DNA from: UBA5486 sp036744795
GTDB taxonomy: Bacteria; Bacillota; UBA4882; UBA10575
Assembly: GCA_036744795.1 (NCBI GenBank)
Contig: DAIOHK010000025.1
Location: 1-34,250, forward strand
Direction: 5' to 3'
Length of the DNA stretch: 34,250 nt
Shown: positions 24,112-31,222 of the stretch, piece by piece
Numbering within the stretch: the stretch's first letter is position 1
Layout: each line of letters starts with the position of its first letter
The notes under the pieces: model-generated
What the model was told of the DNA's origin: nothing
Seen by the model: the letters and a program-made list of their open reading frames with translations, nothing else
Database searches by the model: none
Made by a program: the position numbers and the translations under genes

Positions 24112-24140
24112 TTGACTTTATATCAAGCTTTTTGTAAAAT
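24112..24140 (+). promoter_or_regulatory. Promoter of the putative creT toxin, overlapped by the CreA target site
   Basis: TTGACT (24112-24117) and TAAAAT (24135-24140) are spaced by 17 bases, a near-consensus sigma-A promoter in an otherwise non-coding gap. Transcription would start near 24147. A 21-base site at 24121-24141, covering the spacer and the whole -10 box, matches the spacer-like segment at 24325-24345. Cascade bound there would block the promoter. The three bases 5' of the site are TTA, a plausible but unverified I-B PAM. Confidence 0.75.
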
Positions 24141-24171
24141 AATATAAAAGAAAGTTTTGGAAGGAGAAAAA

Positions 24172-24225
24172 TTGATTTTTTTATTCGTGTTGATAAGTTT
24201 TTTACCATTTCCCAAGGCTTGTTGA
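24172..24225 (+). CDS. Putative CreT-like mini toxin ORF
   Basis: A 17-codon ORF immediately after the putative creT promoter. It begins with TTG at 24172, five bases after a strong GGAAGGAG ribosome site (24159-24166), and encodes MIFLFVLISFLPFPKAC, a hydrophobic peptide that could insert in membrane. CreT toxins of known CreTA modules are tiny and highly diverse; the archetype in Haloarcula hispanica sequesters a rare arginine tRNA. This one has no AGA codons at its start, so a peptide mode or another RNA mode would be needed. The signals suggest that it is translated; toxicity is pure inference from context. Confidence 0.5.
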   Translation: MIFLFVLISFLPFPKAC

Positions 24226-24294
24226 TTAAAAAATTTGGGTCAATAAAACCTTATAAAATGGATAAAGTTAGACAGAAGTTATTCCGGATTTTTT

Positions 24295-24324
24295 CGTCAT
24301 AGCATTCCTACAAGGATTTGAAAT
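24295..24324 (+). repeat. Degenerate CRISPR repeat psi-R1 of putative creA
   Basis: Aligned without gaps to the 30-base array repeat, it matches at 19 of 30 positions, concentrated in the 3' half (CCTA..AGGA.TTGAAA). Its last eight bases, TTTGAAAT, correspond to the crRNA handle ATTGAAAC. It would supply the 5' handle of the CreA RNA. Confidence 0.72.
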
Positions 24325-24346
24325 TACCAGGCTTTTTGTAAGTTAT
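24325..24346 (+). ncRNA. Spacer-like guide (psi-S) of putative creA antitoxin RNA
   Basis: A 22-base segment between two degenerate repeats. Counted from the handle, positions 1, 2, 4, 5, 7-17, 20 and 21 match 24121-24141, with the uninterrupted core GCTTTTTGTAA. Mismatches are at 3, 6, 18 and 19; position 6 is normally not read by Cascade, and 6 and 18 are G-T wobbles on the target strand. The incomplete match is what is expected of a guide that represses without causing cleavage. It is shorter than the array spacers (35-39 bases). Confidence 0.72.
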
Positions 24347-24374
24347 AGTCTTAGATTACCTATAAGGATTAAAC
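24347..24374 (+). repeat. Degenerate CRISPR repeat psi-R2 of putative creA
   Basis: With two single-base deletions it matches 22 of the 30 array repeat positions, including TTAG, an intact TACCTAT, AGGA and a terminal TTAAAC in place of TTGAAAC. It ends 17 bases before the cas6 start codon, so creA and cas6 transcription may be linked. Confidence 0.75.
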
Positions 24375-24391
24375 TCAAAGGTTGTGAGATT

Positions 24392-25135
24392 TTGCAGTTA
24401 AATGTGGATATGAATGCAACGGAAAATATTAGATTACCTATCCATTACAATTACCTAATACAGTCATTGATCTACCATAGTCTGGATGAGGAATTTGCTG
24501 AATTTCTTCATGATCAAGGTTATGAGGTTGAAAAGCGTAAATTTAAGTTATTTAACTTCTCACGTTTGCTCGGTCAATATAGGATAATAGGGCATGAAAT
24601 AAAATTTACGCCACCAGTAAGGTTGATCATTTCATCTCCGCTTAAGGAATTTTGCCAGTATTTGTTAAATGGCTTGCTATCCAAGGGGTCTATTAGGTTA
24701 GGCAATAATAAAATAGAAGTAGAGAAAGTAAGTTTGAATTTCCCGCAAGCAGAGGATGAGATGAAGATAAGGATGCTATCACCGGTCGTAGCTTACAGCA
24801 CTTTCACGAAACCTGACGGAGGAAAATATACGTGTTATTTTCAGCCGGGAGAGCAAGAGTTTATTCGGTTAGTAGATGAAAACTTAAAAAAGAAATATCA
24901 AGCCTTTCATAAACTGATGCCACCTGTCGGCAAAATCCGGGTTAAGTGCATAAAACCACCCCGGTTACATCTAATAAAATACAAAAATTTTGTGATCAAA
25001 GGTTACTCCGGCCTTTTATCGTTACAAGGGCCTCAGCCTTTGCTTCAAATAGCATTGGATGCGGGTTTGGGTTCAAAGAATAGTATGGGGTTTGGGTGCG
25101 TGGAACTAGTTAAATATAATACGAAAGAGAGGTGA
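24392..25135 (+). CDS. cas6: CRISPR repeat endoribonuclease Cas6 (type I-B)
   Basis: Cas6 cuts the array transcript within each repeat to leave the 8-base 5' handle, and should also process the CreA RNA if that model holds. The 247-residue protein shows the family start IRLPIHYNYLIQSLIYH (13-29), a possible active-site His (H18 or H29), two RAMP/ferredoxin folds and the C-terminal glycine loop AGLGSKNSMGFGCVEL at 224-239. The start is TTG 24392; an ATG at 24410 is in frame but would cut into the conserved beginning. It opens the effector operon, seven bases before cas8b. Confidence 0.92.
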   Translation: MQLNVDMNATENIRLPIHYNYLIQSLIYHSLDEEFAEFLHDQGYEVEKRKFKLFNFSRLLGQYRIIGHEIKFTPPVRLIISSPLKEFCQYLLNGLLSKGSIRLGNNKIEVEKVSLNFPQAEDEMKIRMLSPVVAYSTFTKPDGGKYTCYFQPGEQEFIRLVDENLKKKYQAFHKLMPPVGKIRVKCIKPPRLHLIKYKNFVIKGYSGLLSLQGPQPLLQIALDAGLGSKNSMGFGCVELVKYNTKER

Positions 25136-25142
25136 AATAATC

Positions 25143-27023
25143 TTGGATTTGCAGGCGATCATGGATATTGGTGAAATTCAATTGGAGGAGATCAATAAAA
25201 AAGGAGGGGGTATGCTAGAAATTTTTGTGGAGGATCCCAGCGATGGGGGGAAGTATCCACACACCATAGGAATAAAAGTAGATTTGGCAACTAAATCATA
25301 CGAAGGGTTAGAACTTGATGAATATAGGGATGATTTAAAGCTAAAATATCTTTATCGGAAAGGTTCATCTAAGGGAGCTGATCTGACACCTACCGCTAAA
25401 ATTACTGATAAACCGCAAAACACTATTCAAGGTAAAATATGTGCAGCATATGCAGATGCATTAAAGCAAGAAGATTTAATGGAAAGATTTGAGCAAGAAG
25501 CAAAAGAGTTAGAATTTATCTTTGGAGTATTAAATAGTAATTTGGATAAAATTTTAGCTGATCTTTTGGATAGGCTTAAAGACATTCCTAAAAAAGAAGG
25601 AGCTTTTTTAACGGTAATAGTCTTATCTAAAGATGGCACTAAAAAATATATTGGCGATTATCAGATCTTTTTGGAAAAAGTAGTTGCCGATGCTATGCTT
25701 AATTTTCATTACAGTAAGGCTAACAAAAAGGATTTAATCGCACAAAACGCCACTTGTGCAGTTTGCTTAAAGTCAGGAGTTGAGGTGTATGGCCTGGCCA
25801 GCGCTTTTGCGTTTCACACTTATGATAAAAAAGGTTATATTGCCGGTGGCTTCGACTATGAAAAGGCTTGGCGCAACTACCCTGTCTGTAGTGATTGTGC
25901 AGTTAAACAAGAATTAGGTAAGAGATATTTGGACGAACACTTAACCTTCCCTTTCTACGGAAGAAGATTTTATCTAATTCCCCAACCGGTGCTTCCTGGG
26001 ATAATGCCAACAGTGCTCACTAAGCTTAGAAGGCTTACTCAAGAAAACCTCAGTAATGCCTATGCTGGGATGGAAGATCGAATCCTGCGCGGGATAGCTG
26101 ACGAAGAAAACAGTATATCTTTTGGAATGTTGTTTTATGAAAAAAGTAATGCTGCTTTAAATATTATACTGGATATTCAAGATGTTATGCCATCCCGTTT
26201 AAAAAAAGTATATGAAACAATGGAACAAACTAATATGATTGGCTTTTTCCGGGATTTTCGATTGAACGAAAAGAAAAACAGTAAGATTGTATTAGGATTT
26301 TATTTTTTGAATACCATATTCCCCAGGGATACGCATAATCGTTATTTTTTAGAAGCGATAGATGCGATCATTGGGGGAAAACCACTGAAATATCAGTTTT
26401 TATTGCACTTTATTATGGAATATATTACGGAATGCTTCGACAATGAACAAAAGGAAAGTAGAGATAAAAAAAGAGATAGTTATAGATTTGCCACTCTTAA
26501 ATCATATGCTCTTTTGATTTACTTAAAAAGTTTGGGTATCTTTGAAAATACTAATCAGAAAGGAGGTCTGAAAAAAGTGGAACAAAGAGTATGGGAAAAG
26601 GAGAATTATAACTCTCAAACAGAGATGTTTGAAGATTTTTTTGCCAAGAATTTTGACTTCTTTGATTTACCTAGTAAAAAAGGTTTATTTATGGTGGGAT
26701 TTCTTGCTGCTAAGCTACTGAATTGGCAGGCTCTGAAAGAAAACGGACGTAAACCATTTATACCGAAACTAAAAGGACTAAAGCTTAATAAAACGGAGAT
26801 AAAAAGGTTGTTACCGGAGATACAGAATAAACTCATTGAGTATGATGCTGATTTTTATCATGAAGCCCAGACCTTGGTAGCTACTTATCTAGTGGAGGCC
26901 GGAGAAAACTGGGGCATAAATGATCTGGATGTGCCCTTCTATTTTTCACTTGGTTTAAACATGGCGAGTTTATTTAAATTGGGAAATAAAAAAGGGGAGG
27001 TTTTACCGGATGAAACGGAGTGA
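25143..27023 (+). CDS. cas8b: Cascade large subunit Cas8b (Csh1/TM1802 type)
   Basis: The large subunit of the I-B Cascade complex, thought to read the PAM and recruit Cas3. The 626-residue protein has a zinc-finger-like cysteine set C205-x2-C208 (ATCAVCLKSG) and C249-x2-C252 (YPVCSDCAVKQELGKRYL), a hallmark of the TM1802/Csh1 family. The rest is poorly conserved and mostly helical, as usual. The start is TTG 25143, eight bases after GAGAGGTG. It overlaps cas7 by 14 bases, implying translational coupling. It would be needed for CreA-guided repression of the module upstream. Confidence 0.9.
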   Translation: MDLQAIMDIGEIQLEEINKKGGGMLEIFVEDPSDGGKYPHTIGIKVDLATKSYEGLELDEYRDDLKLKYLYRKGSSKGADLTPTAKITDKPQNTIQGKICAAYADALKQEDLMERFEQEAKELEFIFGVLNSNLDKILADLLDRLKDIPKKEGAFLTVIVLSKDGTKKYIGDYQIFLEKVVADAMLNFHYSKANKKDLIAQNATCAVCLKSGVEVYGLASAFAFHTYDKKGYIAGGFDYEKAWRNYPVCSDCAVKQELGKRYLDEHLTFPFYGRRFYLIPQPVLPGIMPTVLTKLRRLTQENLSNAYAGMEDRILRGIADEENSISFGMLFYEKSNAALNIILDIQDVMPSRLKKVYETMEQTNMIGFFRDFRLNEKKNSKIVLGFYFLNTIFPRDTHNRYFLEAIDAIIGGKPLKYQFLLHFIMEYITECFDNEQKESRDKKRDSYRFATLKSYALLIYLKSLGIFENTNQKGGLKKVEQRVWEKENYNSQTEMFEDFFAKNFDFFDLPSKKGLFMVGFLAAKLLNWQALKENGRKPFIPKLKGLKLNKTEIKRLLPEIQNKLIEYDADFYHEAQTLVATYLVEAGENWGINDLDVPFYFSLGLNMASLFKLGNKKGEVLPDETE

Positions 27024-27921
27024 ATTGATTTTCTTATATGATATAAAAGATAATAACCCTAATGGGGATCCTTTGGATAATAATAAACCACGAATAGATG
27101 AGGAGACTAATATTAACGTCGTGACAGATGTTCGGTTAAAGAGAACTATACGAGATTATTTGCAGAGTTACAAGGGACAGGAGATTTTTGTACGGGAAAT
27201 ACGAAATGAGAAAGGTAACGTACAAGATGCAAAAGCCAGGGCTAGAAATTTTGGGAATACGAAAGAAGAGGCAGTAGAAAATATTTTAAAGAAATGTATT
27301 GACGTTCGTCTATTTGGAGCTACGATTCCGTTAGAATTTAAGAAAAATGAAACTGGTTCCGCCACTTTTACCGGACCTGTGCAGTTTGCGATGGGTAGAT
27401 CCCTTCACCGTGTAGTCTTAAAACGAATTAAAGGTACTGGCGGATTTGCTTCCGGTGATGATAAAAATAACAAAACTTTCAGAGAAGAATATGTCCTGCC
27501 CTATTCCTTAATTGGCTTTTACGGAATTGTTAATGAACATGCTGCGGAAAGCACAAAATTGACTGAAAATGACCTTACGCTACTACTGGAAGCAATGTGG
27601 AACGGTACTAAAAACTTGATTTCACGTTCAAAAATCGGACAAAATCCGCGATTGCTGTTACGGATTGAGTACAAAGGGGACAATTATCACATTGGGGATT
27701 TGCTAAAACGGATTCACCTTGTTTCCGAAAAACCTGATGAAGAAATCAGGAACATAACCGACTTTAAACTGGATTTTGAGGACTTTTTGTGTTCTGTAAA
27801 AGAGCATCGGGAAGAGATTGATAAGATTTATTTCAAAAAAGATCTGGACATTACGGATCAACCAAATTTAATTGAGGGTATTAATCAAGCAGGAGTTTCA
27901 ACTGTGGAATTAAGCTTTTAG
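27010..27921 (+). CDS. cas7: Cascade backbone subunit Cas7 (Csh2 type)
   Basis: Cas7 polymerises along the crRNA to form the Cascade backbone. The 303-residue protein starts with the Csh2 signature FLYDIKDNNPNGDPLDNNKPRID, whose NNPNGDP (16-22) is diagnostic, followed by VTDVRLKRTIRDYL. A later RAMP core contains TFTGPVQFAMGRSLH at about 118-132. The ATG at 27010 lies inside the end of cas8b, behind GGGGAGG. Cas5 follows within a few bases. Confidence 0.95.
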   Translation: MKRSELIFLYDIKDNNPNGDPLDNNKPRIDEETNINVVTDVRLKRTIRDYLQSYKGQEIFVREIRNEKGNVQDAKARARNFGNTKEEAVENILKKCIDVRLFGATIPLEFKKNETGSATFTGPVQFAMGRSLHRVVLKRIKGTGGFASGDDKNNKTFREEYVLPYSLIGFYGIVNEHAAESTKLTENDLTLLLEAMWNGTKNLISRSKIGQNPRLLLRIEYKGDNYHIGDLLKRIHLVSEKPDEEIRNITDFKLDFEDFLCSVKEHREEIDKIYFKKDLDITDQPNLIEGINQAGVSTVELSF

Positions 27922-27932
27922 GGGTGGATAAA

Positions 27933-28631
27933 ATGCGCTTCTTAATCTGGGATCTTTGGGGTGATTATGCTCATTTTCGAAAATACTATACAACCTCCTC
28001 CCCTTTAACTTTTGCTTTTCCACCGCGGCCGACCTTGGCTGGAATCGTAGGGGCATTATTAGGATTACAAAAAGATGAATACCCTAGGATTCTCTCAGGA
28101 TCTGAGGCAACATATGCGGTAAGAATAATGGAGCCAATTAAAAAGACACGGTTGGCTGTGAATTATATTAATACAAAAGAAGCAATTGATATGTCAAAAA
28201 TTAAGACGCGAAGCCAAGTAAGGTTGGAATTGGTAAAAAATCCATGCTATCGCATTTACTTCAGTCATATGGATTACAGTATTTACCAACTGGCATTGCA
28301 GATGTTGGGCAAAGGAAAGACATATTATACTCTCTCTTTGGGGTTGAGTGAATTATTAGCGTTTTACCGGTTTGTTGGAGAAGAAGAAGGGGAGAAAATT
28401 ACCTCCTCATCTTTTGTGGAAATCAAGTCTGTTTTACCTTTAAGAGAAGATCTGGAAATAGAATTTGAATCTGAAAAAGAGTATATGAAGGATACGATGC
28501 CAGTACTCCAAAATAGTGAAAGAATCGTAGAAAAGTATAATAGAATTATTTTTGAACGCCAAGGTAAACCCATTAAAGCTAAGGTTAACTCCTATTGGCG
28601 AGTGGGAGATGAGCAAATTGTCGTCTTATAA
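27933..28631 (+). CDS. cas5: Cascade subunit Cas5 (Cas5h type)
   Basis: Cas5 caps the 5' handle of the crRNA and joins Cas8b to the Cas7 filament. The 232-residue protein has the family N-terminus FLIWDLWGDYAHFRKYYTTSSPLTFAFPPRPTLAGIVGALLGL (in outline: AHFRKYYTTSSPLTF and PPRPTLAGIVGALLG). An in-frame GTG at 27924 would add three residues, but the ATG at 27933 is preferred because GGGGTGG lies about seven bases upstream. The 3' end overlaps cas3 by 23 bases. Confidence 0.93.
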   Translation: MRFLIWDLWGDYAHFRKYYTTSSPLTFAFPPRPTLAGIVGALLGLQKDEYPRILSGSEATYAVRIMEPIKKTRLAVNYINTKEAIDMSKIKTRSQVRLELVKNPCYRIYFSHMDYSIYQLALQMLGKGKTYYTLSLGLSELLAFYRFVGEEEGEKITSSSFVEIKSVLPLREDLEIEFESEKEYMKDTMPVLQNSERIVEKYNRIIFERQGKPIKAKVNSYWRVGDEQIVVL

Positions 28632-30975
28632 ATTGCTTTCCCATCCATCGGTTTTACTTAAAGAACACTTGGAGAGAACAGCAGCTATTGCCAGAGAGAT
28701 AATTAATAGAAACTTACCGGGACTACAGATGTCATTTAATATACAAAAACTGGTACAAATAATTTGTCTGCTACATGATGGAGGAAAGGCAACAAGTTAT
28801 TTCCAAGAATACATTAAAAAGGCAGGAAAAGAAGGAAAAACCGAAGTAGAATCAGATTTAAAACAACACGGGCTTTTATCGGCACTTATGACTTATTGGG
28901 TAGTTAGAGAACTTGAGGACTTTCGTGATTATCCCTTCCTGCCTTTCTTTTCTTTCTTGGTGACAAAGCATCATCATGGAAACCTAGATAACGTGTTTGA
29001 AGAATTATCTCTTAGTCAAACACGACTTGAAGATCAATGGACGATCTTGAAAAAGCAGTTTAAGGCTTTAGATTACCAAGAACTTATGGAGATTTATAAA
29101 CCCTATGGAATAAAAGTTCCACAATTAAATGAAGCAAAAAAGATTTTTACAGAAATCTATTACGAAGATAGAACTTTTGATCTATTAGACGAGCTTGAGG
29201 CCTCAGGAGACCTTAGCTTTTATCTTTTATTTAAGCTAATATATTCGATCCTTATCTTCAGCGATAAACAAGAGGTCATATTTCATGAACATTACGGTAT
29301 TTCTTTTGATTTGCCCTTTGATTTAGTTGATCAATACAAAACAGTAGCATTTGCAGATAGTCAGGACTCCCGAATCAACCAAATGCGAGAAGAATATTAT
29401 CAGATAGCTATTGAGTATTGCAAGACCATTAATTTACAAGATAGAATTCTTGATCTGACTATGCCTACTGGATCAGGAAAAACGTTGACCGCCTTTTCTT
29501 ATGCCTTACACCTTAGAGAGCAGAAGATAAAAGAAGGGCAAGTTTATCCTAAAATCATTTATGCCTTGCCTTTTACGAGTATTATTGACCAAAATCACCA
29601 AGTGATTACGGAAATTATTGAAACAGTACTTGGAACAGGTAAAGCAACTTCGGAAAGAGTAATCAAGCACCATCATCTGGCGGAAGTGGCCTATAAAGTA
29701 GATGAAAGAGAGTTTGAGCTAGAACAAAGTAAATATCTAATTGATACTTGGAACGCTCAGATTATTACCACTACATTTGTCCAGTTATTAACCACGTTAT
29801 TTTCCAACCGTAATGCCTCTTTGGTTAAATATCATAGTTTACTTAACTCAATTGTGATTTTAGATGAAGTACAGGCCGTTCCCCATTCTTATTGGTTAGT
29901 TATTAAGAAAATGCTGGCAAAGATCAGTAAAATTTTTAATATACATTTTATTCTGGTCACAGCTACCCAACCATTGATATTTGAACCCCAAAAACAGGAA
30001 ATCGTCAGTATTATTAAAAGGGAAAAACAAAAAGATTTTAATGACATATTAAGTAGGACGAGGATTTGTTTAGAGCTGGAAGAGAGGCCTCTTGAAGAAT
30101 TTGTGGATTTAGTTCAGGATTTCTATGGCAAACAACCGAAGAAGTCCGGAATGATTGTGCTAAATACGATTAAAAGTGCACAAAGTGTTATGGAATTTCT
30201 GAAGGAGAGTTATTCTGGAACACTTTATTTTTTATCAGCAGGTCTTATACCGAAGCACCGTCTAGCAAATTTGGCAAGGATAAAGAAAGAGAAGGGCTCT
30301 TATATTATCGTCAGCACTCAAGTAGTAGAAGCAGGGATGGATCTTGATTTGGATTGGGTAATTAGGGATTTTGGGCCTTGGGATTCAATTAATCAAGTCG
30401 CCGGACGATGCAATCGTCATGGGAAAAAAGACTTTGGCCAAGTAATGGTTGTTAATCTAGTTAATGAACATGGTAAGCAGTATAGTAAGATGGTTTATGG
30501 CAGTTTTTTAATTGAGAAGACATTAGTAGTGTTAAAAGGGAAAAAAGAAATAAAAGAGGAAGAATATGAAGGTATTGCTCAAGAGTATTATTCAGAAGTA
30601 AAAAGTGGCCACAGTGAAGCAAAATCCAACAAGATCCTCGAGGCAATTTATAGGTTGGGCTTTGAAGAATGCAGCCAATTATTTGAGTTGATTCCTTTTG
30701 AAAATAGAATTCCGATTTTTGTAGAAGCGGATGAAGAAGCTAGTATCCTATGGGATAAGTATGAAAAAACTAAAAACATTAAAGATTTGTTTGAGCGGAG
30801 GATAAAGTATTTAGAGTTTAAAAGAGATTTTCTAGAATATGTAATTACGGTCTCCCCTAAAGATTGGCCTTATACTTATGAAGGCGGTTTTGGTAAATTA
30901 CCATATGAAGAATTGGGTCGTTTTTACTCAACGGAAAAAGGATACTGTCCTAGTGAAGACGCGTGGATACTTTAG
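28609..30975 (+). CDS. cas3: Nuclease-helicase Cas3 (HD + DExH)
   Basis: Cas3 unwinds and shreds DNA after Cascade recognises a target. The 788-residue protein has an N-terminal HD nuclease domain (H20, H56-D57 in CLLHDGGKA, then TKHHHG) and an SF2 helicase: Walker A MPTGSGKT at about 285-292, DEVQ at 419-422, VTATQP at about 450-455, STQVVEAGMDLD and QVAGRCNRHGKK at about 596-607. A longer frame from 28552 would overlap cas5 by 80 bases; the ATG at 28609, behind GAGTGGGAG, is the better start. It is the last cas gene before the leader and array. Confidence 0.95.
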   Translation: MSKLSSYKLLSHPSVLLKEHLERTAAIAREIINRNLPGLQMSFNIQKLVQIICLLHDGGKATSYFQEYIKKAGKEGKTEVESDLKQHGLLSALMTYWVVRELEDFRDYPFLPFFSFLVTKHHHGNLDNVFEELSLSQTRLEDQWTILKKQFKALDYQELMEIYKPYGIKVPQLNEAKKIFTEIYYEDRTFDLLDELEASGDLSFYLLFKLIYSILIFSDKQEVIFHEHYGISFDLPFDLVDQYKTVAFADSQDSRINQMREEYYQIAIEYCKTINLQDRILDLTMPTGSGKTLTAFSYALHLREQKIKEGQVYPKIIYALPFTSIIDQNHQVITEIIETVLGTGKATSERVIKHHHLAEVAYKVDEREFELEQSKYLIDTWNAQIITTTFVQLLTTLFSNRNASLVKYHSLLNSIVILDEVQAVPHSYWLVIKKMLAKISKIFNIHFILVTATQPLIFEPQKQEIVSIIKREKQKDFNDILSRTRICLELEERPLEEFVDLVQDFYGKQPKKSGMIVLNTIKSAQSVMEFLKESYSGTLYFLSAGLIPKHRLANLARIKKEKGSYIIVSTQVVEAGMDLDLDWVIRDFGPWDSINQVAGRCNRHGKKDFGQVMVVNLVNEHGKQYSKMVYGSFLIEKTLVVLKGKKEIKEEEYEGIAQEYYSEVKSGHSEAKSNKILEAIYRLGFEECSQLFELIPFENRIPIFVEADEEASILWDKYEKTKNIKDLFERRIKYLEFKRDFLEYVITVSPKDWPYTYEGGFGKLPYEELGRFYSTEKGYCPSEDAWIL

Positions 30976-31222
30976 TAAGGGTTAGCTGCTTTTGGTCAAA
31001 AATAAGACTAGACGTAAAATAATGTCCGCTTATGGATGATTGGAAATCTGAATAAACTTTTAGTGATCTTGTTGTCGACCCCCGGTAGCGTAAAAAACCC
31101 GGGGGGTCGACAACATAAGCAAAATTGTGGTAATATGGATTTATCAGGTTATATTAAAAATCAGTCTGGGAAGGAGAAGTTTTATCCAATAATCCCGGAC
31201 TAAAAAACTGCAGTTCAAACGG
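30976..31222 (+). promoter_or_regulatory. CRISPR leader
   Basis: The AT-rich 247-base gap between cas3 and the first repeat, on the side where the array begins. A weak promoter, TTGTGG (31125-31130) and TATATT (31150-31155) at 19 bases, points into the array. A strong GC hairpin (31070-31115) lies in its middle. The handle-bearing 3' end of each repeat (ATTGAAAC) agrees with transcription in this direction. Confidence 0.75.
31070..31115. other. Strong GC-rich hairpin in the CRISPR leader
   Basis: TGTTGTCGACCCCC (31070-31083) pairs perfectly with GGGGGTCGACAACA (31102-31115), 14 uninterrupted pairs, with further GG/CC pairing across one bulged G. No T-run follows, so it is not a typical terminator, although it could still end the cas transcript. 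It contains the palindrome GTCGAC in each arm. Confidence 0.85.

Noticed and set aside
24078..24137. 19-codon ORF MLNWGNIFITIIDFISSFL with a GGGGGAG site upstream, considered as the toxin
   Set aside because: It overlaps the -35/-10 promoter at 24112-24140 and the CreA target, so the promoter cannot transcribe it. It may be a decoy frame; not ruled out if read from upstream.
24222..24259. A defined promoter for creA (TTGATT-N16-TAAAAC, or TATAAAAT at 24252-24259)
   Set aside because: The elements are plausible but several overlapping choices exist in this AT-rich stretch and none is clearly best.
28552..28608. Longer cas3 reading frame starting inside cas5
   Set aside because: It overlaps cas5 by 80 bases and lacks a ribosome site, while ATG 28609 is preceded by GAGTGGGAG and gives the usual HD-domain beginning.
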